From Zonotrichia leucophrys gambelii (taxonomy: Eukaryota > Chordata > Aves > Passeriformes > Passerellidae), in the NCBI RefSeq assembly GCF_028769735.1, contig NC_088175.1, forward strand, positions 6,572,001-6,636,000: a stretch of DNA of 64,000 nt, read 5' to 3'. The notes beneath the pieces were generated by a model, which worked only from the letters and a program-made list of their open reading frames with translations, was not told where the DNA came from and ran no database searches. Position 1 is the first letter of the stretch; each line of letters begins with the position of its first letter. Of the stretch, positions 1-7,739 are shown piece by piece. Both the position numbers and the translations under genes were made by a program.

Positions 1-3000
1 AGTAGCTGATTTTAGAGGCTGAAAGTAAACTCAGAAAAAACTGTGTGAGTATCCCCCAAATAAAGGTGATGACAAAAAAATTCTACTGACATGAAGTTGT
101 GAAAGAATGGCAATTCTTGCCAGAGACTGAGAGATGTTAATGTTCCTTAAACGAGAGTGTACAAGTCTTCAGGAAGATTCAGTCATAAGGTAGATCTGAA
201 TATTCTTAATTATCTATCACTGAGCAAAAAGCGACCCAGAGGGTATCCATACAGAGCTAGAGATCAAGAAGGCAATCTCCTAAAAGAAAACTGTGATTTT
301 AGGGTGATAGTTTTACCAAGTTTGTATCCACCATAAAGGCATTCTGCATGTTTATGGGATCATAACTTTGATGACGTAGAAGACAGCAGATGATTCTGGA
401 TTTGAACAGAAACCCAAATTCACATTTTCTCTAGCACTGAAAGGTCTTCCTTTTTTCCATGCAGTTCTACTAGTGACTTTTCTGGAAGTTCTTTAGCCTG
501 TACCCATTGCCTCTTGAGCTTTCATTGGGCACCTCAATGAGAAGTCTGGCTCTGTCATCTTTGCTCCCCCCATCAGGTACTCACACACAATGGACAAGTT
601 CCTCAGAGCCTGCTCTTCTCCAGGCTGAATGACCCAGCTCTCAGTATCTCTTTATAGGAGAGATGTTCCCTTTCTTTAATCATATCTGTGGCCATTCATT
701 GGACTCAATCCAGTATGGCTGTGTCCTTTTTATATTGGTGCCCTAGACTGCCAAGCAAATTGTATTCTATTTTTGTGTGGCAGTTGTGTTCTGTTAAGTG
801 GGCAGTTTTCCTTATCTCTTCCACAACCACTCCTCTCTCTGGGGAGACATCTGCTGATAATAGGCTATTGAATGTCACTGCCTGACCGATAAGATCTATA
901 GCATCCCATTTTGAGATGCTCCATCCAGAAGGAGGAGCCAAGCATTCTACCCAGATATAATCTTGAGTTCTGGAAAACCAGCATGGCTTTCTCCACTGGA
1001 TCGCTCAGATGAACAGCTGCCTCTTCTACTGGATCTTCAGAAGAAGACTACATCTTCCTACAGGATCGCTGTTCCTACAGAGCCACACCCGACACTCCAG
1101 GAGGGCTGCAGCCATAATTCCAATTGGACTGCTACCAACACCCTGACGAAGAGGGTGTCAGGTTGTGTTCTGACTCTGTCAGTGTTGTTTTAGTTTACTG
1201 CATTGTTTATTTTATCTTTTTATTTTCTTCCCTAATAAAGAACTGTTATTCCTGCTCCCATACATTTGCCTGAGAATCCCTCTTGATTCCAAATTTATAA
1301 CAATTCTGAGGGAGGGGGTTTACATTTTTCCATTTCAGGGGAGGCTCCTGCCTTCCTTAGCAGATGCCTTTCCAAACCAAGACAATTTGGTAGCCCAGAA
1401 CTGGACTGAGCACTCCAGATGTGCCTCAGCAAGACTGAGCAGAAAGGAAGGGATCACCTCCCTCAACCTACTGGCACTGCTACAACCTACTGTTCTTAAT
1501 GTCCCATTTCTTTTAAAGAACAGAGAGTAATGGTCTCCCTGCTCTGATGGAAGTGAGATTGTCTCCTTCAGTTAACTATGAGCACATTATCATATGTTGG
1601 TTAAGAAAAAAATGCAAGCTGGTGGGCTAGGTGTTTTCATGCAGACAGCTTCTGTGCTAACTACTGCTCTTATTGGGCTGTGTATAAATTAGCCCTCACT
1701 AGAGGTGAGAGCACAGGATGGGAATCACTTCAAGTTTTTTTACAAAAATCATGAGCAGGCATAAATTCACCACAATAAAATGTGCAAATTAGCACTTTTA
1801 GTACTCAGATTGCACACAGAAAGCCACACTGATAATCTCTTAAATCTTTAAAATATTAATAGATCAGATTTGTAAAGTTTGATAATATCAGCAACTATCA
1901 GAAGCATTGTGTATTTTGACACAGATATAATTCCACTTAGCAAAGAATTCTGAATAATAGAAGTGTAGATTTTAAATGCATGTCAGAAATCAATATTTAC
2001 CCATTAATAATGCAGGGTCCTTTCTTGAGATGGCAGTTTTTTCCTGTAAATCCCTGGGCACACAGACAAATATATCCTCCATCACCAGTCTCTATACACG
2101 TTGAATTATTGGTGCAGGGCTTTGCTGAACATGGGTGAATATCTGTTAAAAAATACCCAACAGGCCTTGATTAATCTAATGAGAAAGAGTTTGTGAATGA
2201 TATACAATACTTCAAATAAAATATAGCTTTAGCAATACTTCATCCTGCATTTTATAAATTCTGATCTATTCCCCCCTTTGTAAAAATGGAATTCAGATTG
2301 TTCGACTATTGCAAGCATTTTCAGCTTATTTCTAGCTCTTTCTAGCTCCTGCCTGCAAAATGTGTTTGAATTGCTTCATTCTATAAATACGTAGTATTAG
2401 AAATAAAATATTAGTGTGGGACAAAGAACTTCTAGATAGTCTAGCCATACTTTGACAATCTTGGCTTCTCCTTGAGCAGAATTCTGATAAAGCAGTCAGG
2501 AATGGGGAATTCTCCCTGCTCCCTGCCCATATCATTATGTGCTTATGAACAAATGTTTCATAAAAACAGAGATCATCAATTTGCAGAAAAAATATCTTAA
2601 AATATCCTCTTTTGGCTGGGCTACATTCAACCTTTATATAACTGTACCAGAACACAGAACTGTATGACGTCTTGACCCAAAGTCACACATCTCATTTTCT
2701 TTGCAACTGCTCTGCTGAGCCACTTCCCACTCAAATGATTACTGAATTTTTAAAATAATTAAAAGTACATAAACAAACAAGTGTATATTTTAGCAAGCTA
2801 TGGCAGCAGCTGCAGAGAAGTGCTGACTGGAAGGTATCTGATGCCTCACACACACATAAACACACTTTCTAAGAAGATAAAAAGGGATTTAAGGGCATTT
2901 ATATTTTACTTCCCACAGCATAACATGAAATTTAAATGATATCACAAGGTACTGCAAAATTTTAACCACAGAAAACAACAGCCTTAGCTTTCAAATACAA

Positions 3001-6000
3001 TCATCTCTGGACAAAAGGTTCTATTTCCTAATGCATTAGCCTGTTCTCATTGCGAGACCACTTAGCATGCACTTTTAGTATAAACTCCAATTTTACAGGG
3101 ACCAAAATAGTCTTGAATGTTTTTTGAAGCAGTATTGTTTGCCAGTTATTTTCACAAACTCTAAAGGCAGCTAATGAAGTATGTACTTTGATGGAGGAGA
3201 AAATATGAACTTTGATGCAGGAGCATGGAAACTCTCTGAAATACATATATGAATAGGTACGTATATATATATACATATATACATTACTATCAATAATTTA
3301 TGTCAGGTATTTAATTTTAAAATACATCTTAAAAGGGTGTTGTACCAGGTTCTTTTAAAATATAATACATAATTAGCTTAAATTAGCCCATTTTCTCTAT
3401 TTTATTTTACGTCTCAAAAGGACAACCACCAAGTGGTAACAGATGAAAATGCAAAACCAGGATGTTACACTTATACATATATTATGATGGCCTCAATCAT
3501 ATTACCCATAATTAATACTTCCATCAAACTAAGTTGTCATGCTGCAGTGCATGAAGCAATCACTGAGTGTTTTTATGAGGAAGATATGCTCACTTGTAGC
3601 TTGTCACAGGACAATTTTTAAGCCCTGTCTCATGCATTCATAGCACAGGCATTAGAGACTCCACCTGTGCTCTCTGATGAGTTTGCCAACACGTGGCCTT
3701 GGCAAAGCACTCTGGTGACAAGTAGGACAATTTACTCCCAGCTCACACTGTATGTTGAGTTTTTAAGCCCAGTTGAGGCCAGGATTCCAGCAGGAGGTCA
3801 TGGTCCTGCTAACACGAGTGTGTCGGCACAGCCAGGGGTGACAGGCTGACAGATCTGATTTAGCAGGCTGGATCAAACACTCTGACCAGGCTCTCATTTT
3901 TCCCCTGGAAACAAATTGACTCAATTGATTTTCCCTTTGTTATGGTCAGTGTTTGATGTGGTCCCTGTACTGTGCAGTGTGTATCAGCTGTGCAGTGTAC
4001 ATCTGTGCTGTGCAGCCTGGTTCCAGGGGTGCACACGCTGGATTTCAAGGCTATTTTTCCATAAGATGAGAAGATACCATGGCATCACGGAGCCAGTTGG
4101 AAGGCTCCATTGAAAATTGGTTAACCAGCAGTATTAACACCAAGACCAACTCACAGATGTCTTTGTTCAAGTGCCTTGTCTGTCCATGTGATTGCAATAA
4201 TAGTCACAAATGCTACCACTGATTCTGCCCTACATGTTTACAGTGGATCAAGCCCAACCCATAACCTTCTAAATTACTAGGAAGGTCATTCTTGGCCTGA
4301 GCTGAGAACCAGGCTGCCTGTATTAAAAACAGCCACACAGTCAGTGGCATTATCAAACCAGGTGGTGCTACCTTTGAAAATGTGGAACTTTGTATTCGCT
4401 GATAAGCAACAGAACTGAGCTTCCCAAGGTGGCAGAGCAGGGACTGTTCTGTGCAGCTTTAGAAATCTCTGATTGTAGATCAGAGAAGGACTCATTCCTC
4501 CTCATTAACTGCAATGAGAATCTAGGTGTCTGTCTCAGGTACAAACACATTTGTGAGATGTGTCCAGAACAACATGTGAGAGTTTAGAGTCACATCTGCA
4601 CCACAGATGCCAGCACTGCTACCACAGCTCCTGCAAACACACCAGGAGTGACCTTAGGAAGCCTCTCTCTGCTCATGGATGCAGTCAGTGAGTGCAGGCT
4701 GCAAAACCTGCTGAGTAAATGAGTAAATGAACACCTGAGAACCTTGCACCAAATTCCATGTCACTGCAAGGATGTGACTTACCTAAAACCTTCTGATTCT
4801 TTTAGTCATCTTGAAAATATTATGCTGTTCAATCTGTCATCAATCACCACTCTGGCTATGTATTGGAGATCTCATGCATGCTCTATAAATTATGAGCCAT
4901 ATACCAACAAAAGCCTGACAGGCATGAAGAGGAAACGAGGCCCTGGACACTTGTCCTGTCCCAGCTGCAGCTGTGTGGGCTGAGCAGTGCCTGCTCCTGG
5001 ATGCTCATGTGGTTTCCATCCCATTAGATCTCTCTGACTGAACATTTGCCTTTGTCACCCAAAATAAACCACCTCAACAAAGGCCAATTCTTCAGCTTGC
5101 TCATGCTAAGCTGGCTGATTCTGACTGTCAAAAGGTGAGGGAATGCACACAGAGCTGTGCTTTTCCCTCAGACCTGAGGGGGAAATGACATTCTGTTCAG
5201 GAAGAGCTTTTTCTCATTTACAGTAATGTTACTGCACTGAATCATCACCAGGTTAAGTAAAGGAAAAAATAAACACAATGTTTTCCTTTCAAGAAGTACT
5301 AAGAAAATAGCATATACATATACATATATATATATATATATATATAATGTGCTATATAAATATTTAAAATTATTTAATATATACAAGATAATTTGTATTT
5401 TGATTAGAAGGGCTTACATGACGAGAAGGGAGCAGTTGTTTATTGGCCTTGTCCCTGATAATTACTGTTTAAAATATAATAAATTTACACTTGGCTCACA
5501 TATATGCCCAATTACAAAAGCTCCTACATTGCTTCTGCCTAAATTATTATGGAAGTTCAAGGTTTATGTGCTGCCCAGAATCTCCTCATTATCTAGAGCT
5601 AACATTCAATATTTCAAAATTAGTTCTCCAGAAGGACTTTGCGTGTCTCCAACACCAGGTGGGGCTGCTTCCCCTCGCTTATTCAAGGAGAGAAAAGGAT
5701 GTGCAAACCTATGTCACAGAGGCTGCCAACCCAGCCCTCCTCGCAGATGCACTGCCAGGGCTTGGCACAGCTGCCGTGCAAGCACCCGGGGAAAGGAACA
5801 CACTGATTGCAGAGGGCACCCTGCCAGCCAGGCTGACACCTGAAAGAGATAAAAGACAAGACAGAAACAGAGTTTATTTTTAATAAACATAATTACAAGG
5901 ATGCCCCCCTTTTTGGCTCACAAATGCGCAGCAAATAAACTTTTGAATTAGAAATTGTACTATTTGAACAAAAGCATACCATCGGTGCTTCTGGGACACT

Positions 6001-7274
6001 AGAAGCCGTTTATGTGAAGAAAATAATTTCATTCAGCAAGGAAAAAAACCCAACTAATCAATATAAATACTTCATCCTGGAAGAAGTTAACTGAACAGGT
6101 ATCTAAAAATCCAAGCTTTCCAGTTACTGTATCCTAATATAGTGCTGTTTCATTACAGTTCCATATTTTCATAGACCAAACCATTTCAGTTTCTATCTCT
6201 CTTACCAGGACTACGAATTATTGAAGCTGACCACTCCTGTGCTAATACCCCAGTCTGACAGATCTTTTTACCTGCATTCGCTGGGAAATTCACAGAATCC
6301 ATTCTCTGGATGGCAGCCAGCTTTACAGATCACACCTGGAAGAAGAGATTTATAACATCACACCAGAAAAATCAGCACAAAAAAACCCTATACACAGGTA
6401 TCATATCATATACACATTACAATGTTTTGAAAAATCCCAGTCTGTAAAATGTTGCTTTTTTTTTTTGTATTTACATTTTTTGTATTTACATTTTTGCATC
6501 GTAAAATTTTAAATTAACCTAATCTGGAACGTGTTATAGAATGTTCCTAAAGGGTAAGTGAAATGACATAGAGAATTAATGGCAAAAGAATACGAAGTTA
6601 CTTTAGCACACCAAAAGTGTATGTAATATCCCTACACACCATTTTAAAGGGAGAATGCCAGAGCAGATTCACGGATGTTGTTTCACGACATGCCACTCCA
6701 AATGCATTGTTTCACAACTACTTGAAAGACAGAGGTACTTTCAGCCAGAAAAAGAAATCAATTTAAAACTACTTACAATAAAAGTGCTGAACTCATTTCA
6801 GCCCTACATCGGATGAAAACAACAATTTCCATTAAATCATGCAAAAATAACGTTAGTTAAGGAGAAGAGATCTCACTGGCAGTTTTTGTTTTGATTGCTT
6901 GCTTAAGCATTCGCACCGAGCATCCTTCTGGAGATCCCCGCTAGGCACTGATATCCTGCGCCAGCGCCAGAGAAACGCGCTCCGTCCGCTGCCACGGAAA
7001 AGCTTCCCGACCACACGGGCATCCCCGGCTGGAGCGAGGGCTGGCGATGCCTTCGCCGCCCGGGGGCTCCGGGAGGGCTCCGGGAGGGCTCCGGGAGGAA
7101 TCCCATCACCGCCGCTGCCCCGCGGCCCCGGCAAACTCCCCAAACTTTCGCAAGTCGCCTCCCTTCCTCGGCGGCGGAGCAGAGGGTGCGGGTGTCCTTA
7201 CCTGGGGCTGCGGGCAGCACGAGGGGCAGCAGGCAGCAGCAGCAGCCGAAGATGCCGGCGGCGCGCAGCCCCAT
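1..7274 (-). CDS. DLK1: DLK1 (delta-like non-canonical Notch ligand 1), partial; four exons in window
   Basis: The coding segments are 7274-7202, 6335-6272, 5839-5709 and 2142-2001, read on the minus strand. Joined, they give 136 residues: signal peptide 1-24, then three complete six-cysteine EGF repeats. The cysteines are 28/32/39/45/47/56, 59/65/70/76/78/87 and 94/99/105/115/117/126, and C133 opens EGF4. The order and wording fit DLK1: PGCLHGSC, the PCTNNSTC stretch of EGF3, and KKGPCIING before EGF4. DLK2 differs at these points. No DSL domain precedes the EGF repeats, as expected for DLK proteins. In the family this is a type I membrane protein that inhibits adipocyte differentiation and acts in muscle and endocrine development. 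The 3' exon, with the rest of the EGF repeats, the membrane segment and the tail, lies left of position 1, so intron 4 is at least 2.0 kb. The locus is imprinted in eutherians and reported as non-imprinted in birds. Exon assignment is directly visible; orthology is from recalled family sequence. Confidence 0.95.
495..750 (-). mobile_element. CR1 LINE fragment, minus orientation (part next to LTR insertion)
   Basis: The text follows the reverse complement of bird CR1 3' regions: CATTGCCTC, GGGCACCTCAATGAGAAG, CTTCTCCAGGCTGAATGACC, then TATAGGAGAGATGTTCC and GGACTCAATCCAGTATGG. It continues on the far side of an LTR at 1387 onward. The element sits in DLK1 intron 4 in the same transcriptional orientation as the gene. 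It is diverged and has no coding capacity. Confidence 0.85.
751..1386 (+). mobile_element. Solo LTR of a songbird-type endogenous retrovirus, inside CR1
   Basis: The stretch between the two CR1 halves reads as an LTR. It has GTTAAGTGGGCAGTTTTCC and GGAGACATCTGCTGATAA near the start, a polyadenylation signal AATAAA at 1234-1239, and a tail TAACAATTCTGAGGGAGGG followed by GGGGAGGCTCCTGCC. I recall this word order from passerine LTRs. There are no internal gag, pol or env sequences, so it is a solo LTR. It is antisense to DLK1. The exact ends are uncertain; possible TG and CA termini are 749-750 and 1383-1384. Confidence 0.8.
1387..1510 (-). mobile_element. CR1 LINE fragment, minus orientation (part beyond LTR)
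   Basis: TTGGTAGCCCAGAACTGG, CTGAGCACTCCAGATGTG and GGGATCACCTCCCTCAACC followed by CTACTGGCA match the next part of the CR1 started at 495. It is therefore the same element split by the LTR. Homology fades after about 1510. Confidence 0.8.
1511..2000 (-). other. DLK1 intron 4, unique part next to exon 4
   Basis: This is AT-rich intronic sequence from the fading CR1 end to the GTAAAT donor of exon 4. The first 494 bases of the window are also intron 4 with nothing recognised. No EGF-coding sequence is present in 1-2000, so exon 5 is outside the window. Confidence 0.75.
2001..2142 (-). CDS. DLK1: DLK1 coding exon 4: EGF repeat 3 and start of EGF4
   Basis: The acceptor TATTTTTTAACAG (AG at 2144-2143) precedes 142 bases encoding residues 91-136. 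EGF3 has cysteines at 94, 99, 105, 115, 117 and 126. The Asn-Asn-Ser-Thr at 101-104 is a possible N-glycosylation site; human DLK1 has a similar site in the matching place. The exon ends in GPCIIN plus two bases of a glycine codon before GTAAAT at 2000. This is the exon 4/5 boundary position expected for DLK1. Confidence 0.94.
3241..3284. repeat. TA/CATA microsatellite in DLK1 intron 3
   Basis: This is an impure run of TA and CATA units. Confidence 0.8.
5311..5347. repeat. CATA/TA microsatellite in DLK1 intron 3
   Basis: CATATA units pass into a pure TA run that ends before AATGTGC. It is likely to be length-polymorphic. Confidence 0.9.
5709..5839 (-). CDS. DLK1: DLK1 coding exon 3: end of EGF1 and all of EGF2
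   Basis: The acceptor TTATCTCTTTCAG (AG at 5841-5840) precedes 131 bases encoding residues 47-89. These include [10 protein letters not shown], then [15 protein letters not shown] and [11 protein letters not shown]. They complete EGF1 and give all six cysteines of EGF2. The donor is AG followed by GTTTGC at 5708, a poor match to GTAAGT, yet the reading frame and phase join exon 4 correctly to give Asp90. Confidence 0.93.
5840..6271 (-). other. DLK1 intron 2
   Basis: This is a short AT-rich intron of 432 bp (GTAAAA donor, TTATCTCTTTCAG acceptor). I see no repeat family or other feature in it. Confidence 0.85.
6272..6335 (-). CDS. DLK1: DLK1 coding exon 2: first half of EGF repeat 1
   Basis: A TCTTCTTCCAG acceptor (AG at 6337-6336) precedes 64 bases that encode [20 protein letters not shown], residues 26-45. 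The split codons at each end give Gly25 and Arg46. The donor is GTAAAA at 6271. The exon supplies the first four cysteines of EGF1. Human DLK1 has the corresponding stretch ending in the same Cys-Arg across the intron. Confidence 0.93.
6336..7201 (-). other. DLK1 intron 1
   Basis: The intron is 866 bp between a GTAAGG donor and a TTCTTCCAG acceptor. Its first part (7201 to about 6950) lies in the CpG island and includes a triplicated GGGAGGGCTCC-like unit near 7071-7097. The rest is AT-rich with a T-run and a twice-repeated TGTATTTACATTTTT near 6460-6500. No other gene is seen. Confidence 0.85.
7202..7274 (-). CDS. DLK1: DLK1 coding exon 1: signal peptide
   Basis: The ATG at 7274-7272 opens [20 protein letters not shown], followed by PAAP, a typical secretory signal with a hydrophobic core. 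The exon ends with CCCCAG before a GTAAGG donor (GT at 7201-7200) and leaves one base (phase 1). Four consecutive cysteines come from a GCT-type run in the core. An in-frame ATG exists further upstream at 7430. It is rejected as the start because it would place about 52 Pro/Gly/Arg-rich residues before the signal core. The exon lies in the CpG island. The transcription start is not visible; no TATA box is apparent. Confidence 0.93.
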
Positions 7275-7475
7275 GGCCGGGCCGGGGCCGCTGCGCTCCC
7301 CGCGGCGCTCGGCGGGGCCGGCACGGCGGCAGCGCCCGCCCGGCTCGGGGGGACGGGGCGGGAGCGGCGAGGGAGGGACGGAGGGCGGGGAGGGCTGCCC
7401 GCCTCCACCCGCGGGCGGGGAGCTGCGCACCGGGCCGGGCGGGCGCCGGGCAGCGCCGCCGAAAGGGAGCCGAGC

Positions 7476-7661
7476 ACCTCCAGCTGCTCCAGCTGCTCCA
7501 GCTGCTTCAGCTGCTCCAGCACCTCCCGCAGCTTTACCACCTACAGCAGCTTTAGCCCCTCCAGCACCTCCAACTGCTCCAGCACCTCCAGCAGCTTTAG
7601 CGCCTCCAGCAGCTCCAGCAGCTCCAGCAGCTTTAGCGCCTCCAGCAGCTCCAGCAGCTCA
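7476..7661. repeat. 9-bp-register minisatellite upstream of DLK1 start codon
   Basis: Variants of CTCCAGCTG, CTCCAGCAG, CTCCAGCAC and the CAGCTTTAGC block follow one another for about 186 bp. The GCAGCTTTA marker starts at 7528, 7546, 7591 and 7627; the spacings of 18, 45 and 36 are all multiples of 9. The left end holds four CAGCTG E-box cores at 7481, 7490, 7499 and 7508. Because the period is a multiple of three, several frames stay open across it; this is not evidence of coding. Confidence 0.9.
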
Positions 7662-7739
7662 GCCCCTGCCGCGGGCGAGGAGAGGAATCCTGCAGGAGCG
7701 CAGGAGAAGGGAGCTCTGGGGCGAGGGGGAGTGTTAAGC

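Larger units (their letters stand above)
2143..5708 (-). other. DLK1 intron 3
   Basis: This is a 3,566 bp intron between the GTTTGC donor of exon 3 and the exon 4 acceptor. It holds AT microsatellites at 3241-3284 and 5311-5347 and some short repetition of GTGCAGTGT-like words at 3970-4015. The remainder is unannotated AT-rich sequence with only short chance ORFs. Confidence 0.8.
6950..7680. promoter_or_regulatory. CpG island over DLK1 exon 1 and proximal promoter
   Basis: This stretch is strongly G+C rich with many CpG dinucleotides, unlike the AT-rich, CpG-poor DNA on either side. It spans the start of intron 1, the first exon, the probable 5' UTR and the upstream flank. GGGCGG-type GC boxes occur around 7350-7440 and no TATA box is obvious, so a dispersed CpG-island promoter is likely. 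Long open frames across it on both strands are by-products of the base composition and the 9-bp repeat. Boundaries are by eye. Confidence 0.85.

Noticed and set aside
1..2000. DLK1 last exon in the first 2 kb
   Set aside because: No EGF, transmembrane or tail coding sequence is present; the region is intron with CR1 and an LTR.
5349..5883. Plus-strand frames of 164 and 130 codons
   Set aside because: Their C-terminal halves are the antisense of DLK1 exon 3; no independent coding evidence.
2001..7274. DLK2 rather than DLK1
   Set aside because: Rejected because EGF2 has CLHGSC and EGF3 has PCTNNSTC followed by KKGPCIIN, which follow DLK1; DLK2 has different residues at these places as I recall them.
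6903..7430. 175-codon minus-strand frame that includes DLK1 exon 1
   Set aside because: It adds about 52 low-complexity residues before the signal peptide and runs past the exon 1 donor into intron 1. The spliced model starting at 7274 explains the data better.
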